From an uncultured Bryobacterales bacterium (GTDB lineage: Bacteria > Acidobacteriota > Terriglobia > Bryobacterales > UBA6623): 64,000 bases of DNA. The notes under the pieces were generated by a model, which searched no databases, was not told where the DNA came from, and was given only the letters and a program-made list of their open reading frames with translations. Positions within the stretch are counted from its first letter, which is position 1, and each line of letters starts with the position of its first letter. Positions 17,523 through 26,172 of this stretch are shown here, piece by piece. The stretch is taken from the NCBI GenBank assembly GCA_951813605.1, contig OX638379.1, positions 1,312,471-1,376,470 on the forward strand, in the 5' to 3' direction. The translations under genes and the position numbers were made by a program.

Positions 17523-20500
17523 ATGGAAAGATGTTGCTTTAGCCTCAATGGAGCGACCGTACCGACGGGTAGGCTGCTGCGCCGCTTTTCCGGCCTTGTG
17601 ATTTGTGCGGCAGTCGTATCGTCGGCCTCGGCGCAATCCGCGTTCAAGATTACCTTCTCCGCTCAGAATCGCACGCACGGCCGGGTTTGGAACGGCGGCG
17701 TCGAAGACTCCGGGCGGCTGCGTGGAATGCTTGGGTGGCACCTCCACGACGATGATCGCCTGAGGCCTCCGGACCGGTGGGACATCGTGACGCAGTCGGT
17801 GGGGGGCGACGTAGCGTCCCCGGGGGTGATCCTATCCCTTAACGGACCGGAGAACGTTCCTTTCCGATTCTTCACCCGACGAGGCGATACCGAGTTCACG
17901 CCTGCCGATTTGCCCTACGGCGAGACCTACTTCCCGCCTAGCTTGCGGCGCGGTCTGGCGATTGAACGGGTACCGGCCGCCATGGTCCTATCCTCAGGGA
18001 ATTCTGAGGACGACGATCCGGCAATCCTTCGGACGCGGTCCGGAGAATACTTCCTCGCCTGGATCTCGTATCGCACGATCCGCCGAGACGGCGACTACCT
18101 AGAGGGCGCGGATCGGGTGATGGTAGTTCGCAGTGCCGATGGGAAGACTTGGTCGCAGCCAGCCCCTGTGACGGCACCCGGAGACCATTTCCGAGTTGCT
18201 CTCGGGGAGGATTCCCAAGGCCGCATTTGGTGCGTTTACGGACTCCAGCAGCAGCTCGGCAGCGGGAATTTCGACATCTTTGGCAAGAGTCTGGACGACA
18301 CTGGCTGGTCTGACCCGATCCCCCTGAGCAGCGACCCGCGACCCGACGCGTTCCACAGCCTGGCGACCGCACCCGATGGCAGCCTGTACTTAGTTTGGGC
18401 GGGATTTCGCGATTCTCCGGGCGCTGGTCGCGCCCAGAGCGACATTCTGCTGCGGCGATTCGACGGCTCGGATTGGGGCCCTGCCGTGAACCTCACCGGA
18501 TCCCCAGAGGACGACTGGGAGCCCAGTGTCGCCACGGACGCTAGCGGACGGGCATGGGTGGCCTGGGATGCCTACCGGGCAAACGGATACGACCTCTTGC
18601 TTCGCAGCGTCACAGTCGAGGGCGAGGGGCCGGTAGTCGAAGTGTCCGCGACCCCGTATGCCGAGATGCGGGCCGACGTTGCTGTGGACGGGGCGAACCG
18701 TGTGTGGGTTGCGTGGGAAGAGGGCTCGGTCAATTGGGGCAAGGACTACGGCTACGAGAACCCCCGCCACAGAATCAACCTCAAGGAGGGCAACCGCCTC
18801 TACGACCCGAGAGGGCCTCGGCTCCCGCGGGTCGCTGTACTCGAGAATGGAAAATGGAGTCAGCCGACGAAGCAAGTCACTGAATCGGCTCCCGACTTTC
18901 TAAGGCCGCAGCTTTTCCAAAACCCGAGGCTGGCAATTGATGGTGACGGCAATGCCTGGGTGCTTCTACGGCACCAATGGCGCGCGGCGGGCCGCTGGGG
19001 CGGGCATTTCTTCGATTACTACGCCACGACGTGGGGTGACGGCAAATGGCTGGCCCCCATCCTGCTGACTGGCAGCACGGGACGGCAGGACACGGTCGTC
19101 GCCACAGCGCCCGCGGGCGGGGCTTCCTTGCTCGCGGCGGTGGTCGGTGACGGGCGCCGCATGCCGGTCGGCTTGCCCCGCCGTCACGAGGTCTCCTTGC
19201 TCCGAATCGACGGAACAGCGGTGCACCGTCAGCGCGGAGCACCCGAGCTAGGACCATTCGAGCCCAGCGAGGCGGCGGATTACCGCCCTACCCATGCCAG
19301 CGAGTCTGGCGACATCGCTCGCATCCGCGGACACCGAGCCGACGTGGGCGGGAAGAGTTGGAAGGTCGTGCGGGGAGACCTGCACCGCCACACCGAGATC
19401 TCGATGGACGGGGCTATCGACGGTTCGCTGTTCGACGCTTATCGCTACGCGCTCAACGCGGCCCAACTGGACTTCCTGGGCGTAAGCGACCACAACTACG
19501 GCCAGTGGCTTGACACGGACGAGCCAAGCGACCCGCAGTCCGATAACGAGTTCCAGTTCTGGCGCACCCAGAAATCCGCGGACCTCTTCCACGTGCCGGG
19601 GCGCTTCACTCCCCTTTACGGATACGAACGCACGCCGAATTTTCCGCTCGGCCATCGCAACATCTTCCATGCCACGCGAGGAGTGTTCAGCTTGCGCGTG
19701 CCTAGGCTGCATGTTCGCGAGGTCCCAGAGCTGATCGATGCCGATCCGCCAAACCTCTGGGCATATTTGAGGCGAACCGGCGGAATCGGCATCCCGCACA
19801 CCCCGGCGACCACCATGGGGACCAATTGGAAGCGCCGCGACGACGAGGTCATTCCAGTCACAGAGATCTACCAGGGAGACAGGAATTCCTACGAGACGCA
19901 AGGCGGACCTCGGGCGGCAACGCCCGATTCGCCGGGGCCGGGCTCGGCCGGGCTCGCTCCGCACCAAGATGGTCTAGTTCAGAATGCCTTGGGGGTGGGG
20001 TACAGGATGGGATTCATTGCCTCGAGCGACCACTACTCGACGCATATCTCCTACGCCAACTTGATCGTTCCCGACCGGGTGACGACGCGCGAGGACCTGC
20101 TGGATGCTTTCCGGAACCGCCGCACCTACGCGTCCACCGACAACATCGCGGTCGACTTCCACGCTGACGGAAGCCACCAAGGGTCCGTTGTGGACTCGTC
20201 GGAACCACCGGTCTTGTCGGTCAGGGTGCGAGGTACAGGGCCCGTTCTGAAGGTCGAGGTGGTCAAGAACAACCGGTCCGTCTACACTCAGCGCGGCGAA
20301 GGTGCCACGGAAGTGGAGTTTGATTACCGCGACGAGGACTTCGAGGACTCCTCAATGGGGCCCACGGCGACCATCCGAGACTGGTCACGTCCCGAAACCG
20401 GCATCCGGTCGCGCCCGAATCCGAGAGAAAGCTTCTACTATCTGAGAGTCATCCAGAGTCACAGCGCCGAGGAGCCGGACAAGGAGGGCGAGGTGGCGTG

Positions 20501-20531
20501 GTCGTCGCCACTCTTCGTTAACAGGAAATGA
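17523..20531 (+). CDS. Secreted DUF3604 protein with N-terminal propeller-like domain
   Basis: A 1,002-aa exported protein. Residues 1-38 form a signal peptide ending in SSASA. Residues 100-560 look like a sialidase/BNR-type propeller, with repeated Asp-box-like stretches such as SADGKTW, TAPDGSLYLVWAGF, TDASGRAWVAWDAY and DGANRVWVAWEEG. The C-terminal 400 residues are DUF3604, a PHP-like metal-dependent domain: RGDLHRHTEISMDG (H621, H623), LDFLGVSDHNYG, IPHTPATTMG and FIASSDHYSTHISYA supply metal-ligand histidines and aspartates. DUF3604 members are often predicted phosphodiesterases or hydrolases. An ATG seven codons upstream exists, but AGGGAG at nine-base spacing supports the start given. 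The substrate is unknown. Confidence 0.82.
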   Translation: MERCCFSLNGATVPTGRLLRRFSGLVICAAVVSSASAQSAFKITFSAQNRTHGRVWNGGVEDSGRLRGMLGWHLHDDDRLRPPDRWDIVTQSVGGDVASPGVILSLNGPENVPFRFFTRRGDTEFTPADLPYGETYFPPSLRRGLAIERVPAAMVLSSGNSEDDDPAILRTRSGEYFLAWISYRTIRRDGDYLEGADRVMVVRSADGKTWSQPAPVTAPGDHFRVALGEDSQGRIWCVYGLQQQLGSGNFDIFGKSLDDTGWSDPIPLSSDPRPDAFHSLATAPDGSLYLVWAGFRDSPGAGRAQSDILLRRFDGSDWGPAVNLTGSPEDDWEPSVATDASGRAWVAWDAYRANGYDLLLRSVTVEGEGPVVEVSATPYAEMRADVAVDGANRVWVAWEEGSVNWGKDYGYENPRHRINLKEGNRLYDPRGPRLPRVAVLENGKWSQPTKQVTESAPDFLRPQLFQNPRLAIDGDGNAWVLLRHQWRAAGRWGGHFFDYYATTWGDGKWLAPILLTGSTGRQDTVVATAPAGGASLLAAVVGDGRRMPVGLPRRHEVSLLRIDGTAVHRQRGAPELGPFEPSEAADYRPTHASESGDIARIRGHRADVGGKSWKVVRGDLHRHTEISMDGAIDGSLFDAYRYALNAAQLDFLGVSDHNYGQWLDTDEPSDPQSDNEFQFWRTQKSADLFHVPGRFTPLYGYERTPNFPLGHRNIFHATRGVFSLRVPRLHVREVPELIDADPPNLWAYLRRTGGIGIPHTPATTMGTNWKRRDDEVIPVTEIYQGDRNSYETQGGPRAATPDSPGPGSAGLAPHQDGLVQNALGVGYRMGFIASSDHYSTHISYANLIVPDRVTTREDLLDAFRNRRTYASTDNIAVDFHADGSHQGSVVDSSEPPVLSVRVRGTGPVLKVEVVKNNRSVYTQRGEGATEVEFDYRDEDFEDSSMGPTATIRDWSRPETGIRSRPNPRESFYYLRVIQSHSAEEPDKEGEVAWSSPLFVNRK

Positions 20532-20658
20532 CGGGACTCGGGTCTCGCGAGTTTCGGCGACGGGATGCCTTCCTGGGCCTTGCGCCAATGGCATTTTCGG
20601 GACAGCCCATCCCTCCAGGCTTGGACCAGACGGGCGCGCGTAGCCGCCTAGCGAATGC

Positions 20659-21942
20659 TCAGTCGACTAGCGCTTGGTACGCAAGCGTCTGGAAGTCCTG
20701 CCGGATGTTCAGGTGCGTGTAGGGACGGATCTGTGTCATTAGTATCCCGAGCAATTCGTCCGCCGGGTCCACCCAGAACACGGTGCAATAGGCGCCGCCC
20801 CAACCGTAAGTGCCTTCGGCGTTAGGCATGCCGCTCGGCCCTTGGTCGGTTAGCACGGAATAGCCGATACCGAATCCGAAGCCCGCTCCGCGCAGCCATA
20901 TTGCCGTGTCGCCGGTATGGTTTGAAGTCATGAGGCGCACCGTTCGCGGACCCAGGATCCGAACGCCGTCCAGCTCGCCGCCTCCGAGCATCATCTGATG
21001 GAACCGGAAATAGTCAGTGCTCGTGGATACAAGTCCGCCTCCTCCGCTGAAGTAGACGTTTGGCTCCCTCACCCACCGGCTGTTCTCGTCCGGCGACTCC
21101 TGCAGTTCGATTTTGCCGTCGTCGTTTGGACGGTAGAGAGCTGCCAGGCGGGGAACTTTCGAACTCGGCAGGTAGAAATGCGTATCGTTCATCCCGAGCG
21201 GACGAAGTATCTTTTCTTTGAAGTACGCGTCCAAGGTCATACCCGAGAGCACCTCGACCAATCGGCCGATCACATCCGTTGCCGGTCCGTACTCCCATCG
21301 CTCGCCCGGCTCGAAGTTGAGCGGTAGCTTCGACAGCGCCGTCACGTAGTCGCCGATGGTGCCGTGCGGCTTGCGATTCTGCCTGACTTCGTTGTAAAGG
21401 GCTCGGGTAACACCCCTGTACGGGTTGGGAAGCCCGGCAGTGTGGGTGAGTAGGTCCTGAATCGTAATGGGTTTCGTTGCTTTGACTGTCTTGTATGGGC
21501 CCCTCGTGGATTCGCCTGGCTCGACTGGGAGCGCTATATCCATATCCGAGAACTCGGGCAGGAATTTCGAGATGGGGTCGCGGAGTTGGAATCGCCCCTC
21601 TTCCCACAAAATCATTGCAGCCACTGAGGTGATGGGCTTCGTCATCGAGGCGATGCGGAAGATGACATCGTTCGACATCGGCTCGCCAGCTTCGGCATCT
21701 CGATGGCCGAAACTCTTGTGGTACACAACCTTGCCGCGTCGGGCTATCAGCCCAACGACACCCGGGACTTCCTTTCGGTCCACGTAGCCTTGCAGGGTCT
21801 TGTCTATGCGGGCCAGTCGCTCTGCCGAGAATCCAGCGGATTCAGGCTCGGAGATTATCGCCGGCGCCGCGATGACTGGCGATGAAAGGAATGCGGCGGC
21901 TAGTGCCATTGCTATTTGGGGCAGAGTCGTGCGGCGGGTCAT
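20659..21942 (-). CDS. Exported beta-lactamase-family serine hydrolase
   Basis: A 427-aa serine hydrolase of the class C beta-lactamase / D-alanyl-D-alanine carboxypeptidase-like family (Pfam Beta-lactamase). The catalytic S99-M-T-K102 motif is intact and the general-base tyrosine is probably Y218 in WEYGPATDVIG. The third motif region is YGWGGAYCTVFWVDP. Signal peptide MTRRTTLPQIAMALAAAFLSSPVIA. The frame remains open for 162 bases upstream, but that extension has no export signal. Such enzymes are usually periplasmic esterases or peptidases. The nearest genes are a sulfatase upstream (same strand, 471 bp away) and the convergent DUF3604 gene. Confidence 0.85.
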   Translation of the reverse strand: MTRRTTLPQIAMALAAAFLSSPVIAAPAIISEPESAGFSAERLARIDKTLQGYVDRKEVPGVVGLIARRGKVVYHKSFGHRDAEAGEPMSNDVIFRIASMTKPITSVAAMILWEEGRFQLRDPISKFLPEFSDMDIALPVEPGESTRGPYKTVKATKPITIQDLLTHTAGLPNPYRGVTRALYNEVRQNRKPHGTIGDYVTALSKLPLNFEPGERWEYGPATDVIGRLVEVLSGMTLDAYFKEKILRPLGMNDTHFYLPSSKVPRLAALYRPNDDGKIELQESPDENSRWVREPNVYFSGGGGLVSTSTDYFRFHQMMLGGGELDGVRILGPRTVRLMTSNHTGDTAIWLRGAGFGFGIGYSVLTDQGPSGMPNAEGTYGWGGAYCTVFWVDPADELLGILMTQIRPYTHLNIRQDFQTLAYQALVD

Positions 21943-22413
21943 GATGTTCTTCGGGGCTTGGTCGCGGCGAGCGAGTCGCCTGTTGCTGAGCTGCCGGCCC
22001 CGAACAGGTCGGCGGGGCCTATCCGTTGTAGCAGAATCGATTCGTACGAACACGTGTCTCCCCACGAGACACGAGTCTTGCGGGAGGCGTGAATTCCAGA
22101 TCAACCCGAAAGGGCCTTTGTGGCGCTGCGGGAATCATCGGACGCAGGGCTTGCATCTGGAAGTGAATGCCCGCCCGACCCTAGAGCATCAGCGCGACGT
22201 CCTAGAAGGCAGCCGTGGGTAGAGCGTGCTTGTGCCGGAGAGTAAGGCGGCATGCCGCTGCATCAGGAAGGTGCAGCCGCGAGTTTCGCCGCGGCATATG
22301 GGAAGGCGGGACAGAGGCTTGCCGCGACGGTTATAGCAACGCACAACGGGCCTTTCGAGGGCACGGTTGACTCGCTTTCCGTTCCGTGGATTCGGCAAAC
22401 GCGGCGAATCGAT
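21943..22413. other. Intergenic region between two minus-strand genes
   Basis: 471 bp separate the sulfatase stop from the serine hydrolase start, both on the minus strand. The only structure noted is the palindrome/hairpin pair at 22041-22073. Short open frames here have no protein-like character. Confidence 0.4.
22041..22073. repeat. Palindrome and adjacent hairpin upstream of the serine hydrolase gene
   Basis: A perfect 10-bp palindrome TTCGTACGAA (22041-22050) is followed two bases later by a perfect hairpin: CGTGTCTC, loop CCCAC, GAGACACG (22053-22073). The pair lies about 100 bases upstream of the serine hydrolase start in a gene-free 471-bp stretch. It could be an operator plus attenuator, or a weak terminator for the upstream sulfatase; there is no U tract. 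Confidence 0.35.
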
Positions 22414-23880
22414 TCAGAGAGGTTGCTCGACCCGCATGGCCGCCGCAGGAAAGAGTTCCTTGTAGGCGGCGGTGGCCCGCGGTTTATCGAGGATACTCAG
22501 GCCGGGCCTTTGGAGGCCGCAAGCCCAAGTCTCCAGCTTTGCTCGGAGTGACTTGGCCAGTTCCGGGTGTTTCGCGAGCAGGTTAATGTGCTCATGCTCG
22601 TCGGATTCGACGTTGAACAGGAATTCGCGGCCTTCAAAGTGCAAGTATTTCCAGTCACCTGCGCGAATTGCCGTTTGGTTGAAGAAACGCCAGTAGAGCG
22701 ATTCGTGTGGGTCACCGCTCTGCTCACCGCGCAGGTAGGGCAGCAAATTCACGCCGTCCAGATCAGGAGGGACGTCCTCGCCCGCCATGGCCAGCGCAGT
22801 GGCCGCGATATCCAGGGAAATCACCGGACGCTCGTAAACCACTCCCTGCGGCAAGCCGCCGGGCCAGCTCATGATAAATGGAATGCGGATGCCGCCTTCG
22901 GTCAGCAGCCCCTTCTTTCCGATGTAAGGCGTGTTAAGCGAGCCGGGCCATGATTCCGGATTGCCCCTTCTTCCGAGCGGGGCGCCGTTGTCGCTCAGGA
23001 ACGCGACCAGCGTCTTATCGGCGATATTGTATTCGCGAAGTGTCGCCATGATGCGACCGACACCGTCATCGATGGCGGCCATCATCCCCAGCGTGATCCG
23101 CCGGTTCTTGTTCATCGTCTCGGGGAATCGCCGAAGGTACTTTTGCGGAGCTTCAAGTGGCAGGTGCGGCCCGAAGTACGAAAGGTAGAAAAAGAACGGC
23201 GTGTTGTGATTCTTCTCGATGAAGCTCAAGGCCATGCCTGTTTGCACGTCGAGACGATAGCCGTCGTTTCTGACGTACTGCTTCTCAATCCGCTCGCCGT
23301 CGAGGGTGTAATTCGCCCAGTACCTGTCCTTCTTGCCTTCAAAGGCGTAGTCAAAGCCGCGCTCGGTCGTAAGGTAAGGCAGTTTGATCTCGTGCGGAGT
23401 CGGATTGCTCAGGAAGCTATCCTCGGATCGAAAGCTCTTCAGCGTCAACAGCCCCTCGGGATAGTGGCTTTCCAGCCAAGCCCTGTCAACTGCAATCGGC
23501 ACGCCTAGGTGCCACTTGCGCGCCATGCCCGTCACGTAGCCGGCTTCTCTTATGCGCTGGGCGAGCATTACCTCTGCAAGAGGGAATGCGGTCATGCCGT
23601 TTTGGTCAAAGCCGAATCGCTGCTGGTACCTGCCCGACATCAGCCCCACCCGTGACGGGGCGCATTGCGGAGCGGACACATAGCCCGCCCTCATCCGCAC
23701 GCCGGTGGCGGCCAACGCGTCGATATTCGGCGTCAGCACATCGTCTTCCTGGCCCTGCACGCCCAAGTCAGCGTAGCCCTGGTCGTCGGTGAAGATAACG
23801 ATGATGTTCGGCCTGTCGCCCTGCGCCTGGGCGCCGGTGAACAACAGCAGGGCGGTCAGGAAGATAGCGGACTGTGGCAT
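22414..23880 (-). CDS. Secreted formylglycine-dependent sulfatase
   Basis: A 488-aa exported sulfatase with signal peptide MPQSAIFLTALLLFTGAQA. It has metal ligands in IFTDDQGYADLG (D32, D33), modification motif C73-A-P-S-R where Cys becomes formylglycine, and a second metal site in FLSDNGAPLG. The general layout (HLGVP, KWHLG, FFFYLSYFGPHLPLEAP, GGIRIPFIMSWPG) fits the S1 sulfatase family. The frame extends 18 codons upstream, but the signal peptide begins at this ATG. It is divergent from the next sulfatase across 300 bp. The substrate is not predictable by eye; sulfated polysaccharide is likely. Confidence 0.9.
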   Translation of the reverse strand: MPQSAIFLTALLLFTGAQAQGDRPNIIVIFTDDQGYADLGVQGQEDDVLTPNIDALAATGVRMRAGYVSAPQCAPSRVGLMSGRYQQRFGFDQNGMTAFPLAEVMLAQRIREAGYVTGMARKWHLGVPIAVDRAWLESHYPEGLLTLKSFRSEDSFLSNPTPHEIKLPYLTTERGFDYAFEGKKDRYWANYTLDGERIEKQYVRNDGYRLDVQTGMALSFIEKNHNTPFFFYLSYFGPHLPLEAPQKYLRRFPETMNKNRRITLGMMAAIDDGVGRIMATLREYNIADKTLVAFLSDNGAPLGRRGNPESWPGSLNTPYIGKKGLLTEGGIRIPFIMSWPGGLPQGVVYERPVISLDIAATALAMAGEDVPPDLDGVNLLPYLRGEQSGDPHESLYWRFFNQTAIRAGDWKYLHFEGREFLFNVESDEHEHINLLAKHPELAKSLRAKLETWACGLQRPGLSILDKPRATAAYKELFPAAAMRVEQPL

Positions 23881-24181
23881 TTGACAAAGGTCTTCGGCCG
23901 CGTCCCAAGCGTAGGTTCGTTCCGCTTCAAGCATCGTTTCCGACCAATCTGCAGGCAGGTGCCGAAGCGAACTGCAAGCAGCATATCAATGTGACTCCGG
24001 GATCCAGATGCGTCAATTTCGCGCGCATTGCTACGATGTTTCAGCAAGAAACGAGCGGAATGCTGCGCGGAGCCTGCTCGCCGAGATCGATGCTCCGGCA
24101 CCTCGCGTTGGGGACCGGCTTCGCTGAGCATTGCCGCCAGGACCGAAGGGCGGACGGGAGTCCGAGGAGTTTTCAAGATCA
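23881..24181. other. Divergent promoter region between two sulfatase genes
   Basis: About 300 bp between divergently transcribed sulfatase genes, so it should hold both promoters. No convincing -10/-35 pair or operator was recognised. A GAGGAG at 24164-24169 lies 12 bases before the GTG chosen for the plus-strand gene. Confidence 0.4.
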
Positions 24182-25525
24182 GTGAAGACGTCGGCATTTG
24201 CCTCTGCCTCCCGAACCGAGCCGGTCTCGGCGCGCACGGTTCGGACTCGAGTCTCACGTCGAAGCGTGCTCGCTGGGATGCCGGCTGCGCTCCTCCGGGC
24301 GCAGGAGCGGCCGCCGAACTTCTTGGTGATCGTCGCGGACGACCACGGCTGGAACGATGCTGGATGCTACGGGCACCCGGTTCTGCGAACCCCAAATCTC
24401 GACCGGATGGCTTCAGAAGGCATTCGATTCACTCACTGCTTCACAACCGCCCCGCTTTGCAGTCCTGGCCGGGGCGCGGTGATGACTGGGCTGTATCCGC
24501 ACGTGTCCGGCGTAACTCGGTTAGTACAGGGAGCGGACGCCGCGCGGCTCTCAATGAGACCCAACCTGTGGACATTTGCCAAGGGTCTCAAGGAGCTGGG
24601 CTACGAGACTGCCGCTGCCCGTAAGTGGCACCTTTCGACTGCGGGCCCGACGGCCCACGGGTTCGACCACGGGTTTCCGGATCGGGCTGCTTACCTTGCT
24701 CAGTCGGTGGCATTCCTCGAGCGGCCGCACCCCCGGCCGTTTTGCCTCTACTTCTGTCCGACGCATACTCATCGTCCGTTCAGAAGCCACGAAGGCTTCG
24801 AGTACAGACCCGAGGATGTTGCCGAGTGCCTGCCCCCGTACCTTAGGGACACCCCGCAAGTCCGGGAGCACTACGCGTGGTACCTGTCTGAGACCAGCAA
24901 GATGGACGACGAGATCGGCAGCCTACTCGGCGCTCTGGAGCGGAGCAGGGAATTGGATAGGACCGTGGTGGCCTTTGTGACGGACCATGGCCCTTCGATG
25001 CACAGGGCGAAATTCTCGCTGTACGAATGGGGCACCCACTCGAGTCTGATCTTCCGCGGGCCGGGAGTGTCGGGCAGCGGTCGCGTCGGCACGGGATTGG
25101 CCTCGACAGTCGACATAGGGCCAACGCTAATGAGTCTCGCAGGAGGCCGAGCGCCGGAGTCGTGCCAAGGGATCGACCTTACGGCGCGCTTGGCCGGGCG
25201 GTCGGGCGACGGCCGGCCCTACGTGTTTTCCGAGCACCACGAGCGGAATCATCTCACCGCCATTCGAAGCGAGCGATTCAAGCTGATTCGCAACCACACC
25301 CGGGAGGCCCCGCTAATGTGGCCTCAGGTGATCCGCAACTGGCAGGAGATGGCGGAGGACACCTTGCGTCAGCCGTATCCTTTGCCCCGGCCCCCGGTGG
25401 AGTTCTACGACTTGGCTGCCGACCCGCTTGAGAGCCGGAACCTGGCGGACGACCCGGCCTATCGGAGTCAATTGGCGCAATTGAGAGGAGAGCTGGATCG
25501 CTGGTCCGAAATGCCCCCGCAATAG
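24182..25525 (+). CDS. Tat-exported formylglycine-dependent sulfatase
   Basis: A 447-aa sulfatase. Metal-binding IVADDHGWNDAGCYG, formylglycine site C93-S-P-G-R (CxPxR core) and FVTDHGPSMHRAKFSLYEWG are intact. The N-terminus has a Tat-like SRRSVLAGMPAALLRAQE following about 23 extra residues. The start is uncertain: GTG at 24182 has GAGGAG 12 bases upstream; a TTG at 24131 lacks any ribosome-binding site; a later start nearer the RR motif is possible but lacks ATG/GTG/TTG. The family hydrolyses sulfate esters of sugars. The next gene downstream is the GH51 lipoprotein, 647 bp away. Confidence 0.87.
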   Translation: MKTSAFASASRTEPVSARTVRTRVSRRSVLAGMPAALLRAQERPPNFLVIVADDHGWNDAGCYGHPVLRTPNLDRMASEGIRFTHCFTTAPLCSPGRGAVMTGLYPHVSGVTRLVQGADAARLSMRPNLWTFAKGLKELGYETAAARKWHLSTAGPTAHGFDHGFPDRAAYLAQSVAFLERPHPRPFCLYFCPTHTHRPFRSHEGFEYRPEDVAECLPPYLRDTPQVREHYAWYLSETSKMDDEIGSLLGALERSRELDRTVVAFVTDHGPSMHRAKFSLYEWGTHSSLIFRGPGVSGSGRVGTGLASTVDIGPTLMSLAGGRAPESCQGIDLTARLAGRSGDGRPYVFSEHHERNHLTAIRSERFKLIRNHTREAPLMWPQVIRNWQEMAEDTLRQPYPLPRPPVEFYDLAADPLESRNLADDPAYRSQLAQLRGELDRWSEMPPQ

Positions 25526-26172
25526 GCGGCGATGTTGCGGGTCGAGGCTGTTGGCAGTTGCGACTGCTGCGGCCTAGACGGCAAGAAGCGGGTCTGCCCG
25601 GCGAAGCTTTCGCCACGGTCAACAGCGCGAATGATGCCTCGACGAATGCCCCCGCAGGGATCGGGCCTATCAGCGGACGTTGGCGGACCGTGCAGAGGCT
25701 CTCGGATCGATACCGCAAACTGCTAGCAGAGTCGCGTCGACGGCGCTTGGCGTAGGGTCAGGCAAATTAGGAGCATGACCCCATGACGGGATCGCTCCCT
25801 CGCTCGACGCAGAGATTGGCCTGTCGAATTTTCTGAAGCGTAGCCGGGCCGATACCGCTCGCTCTCAGAACACTTCTCAGCGTGGGGCATGGCCCATGCC
25901 GGTTCCGATACTGGATGGTCACGCCAGCATCCAACGTTGTTGGACGGGAACGGCGGTGGTCGGGCTGCACTGTGTCGGGACGTCAGCGCAGAGCCTTTCA
26001 TGGGCGTGCTTCGTTGCGAGAACCGCTCGATTCGCCATCAAGCCAATACCTGAACTCGATTCGAATCGCGCGCCCACGTTGTCGGCCGGAAGGCTTGCTG
26101 AAGGCTCGACCGGCCGTCAGCGGATTGCCAGCGGGCCGACCGCTGTGCTATCCATTGCCCGGGAACGGACTG
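25526..26172. other. Intergenic region before the GH51 gene
   Basis: Nearly 650 bp without a supported gene. The GH51 frame runs back into it to about 25,882, but that extension lacks protein-like composition. On the minus strand around 25,770-25,930 one frame reads like a helix-hairpin-helix fragment (LRASGIGPATLQKIRQ), too short to assign. No repeat or promoter stands out. Confidence 0.4.

Noticed and set aside
25882-26172. N-terminal extension of the GH51 frame
   Set aside because: No signal peptide at its start; the lipoprotein signal begins at 26,173 or 26,203.
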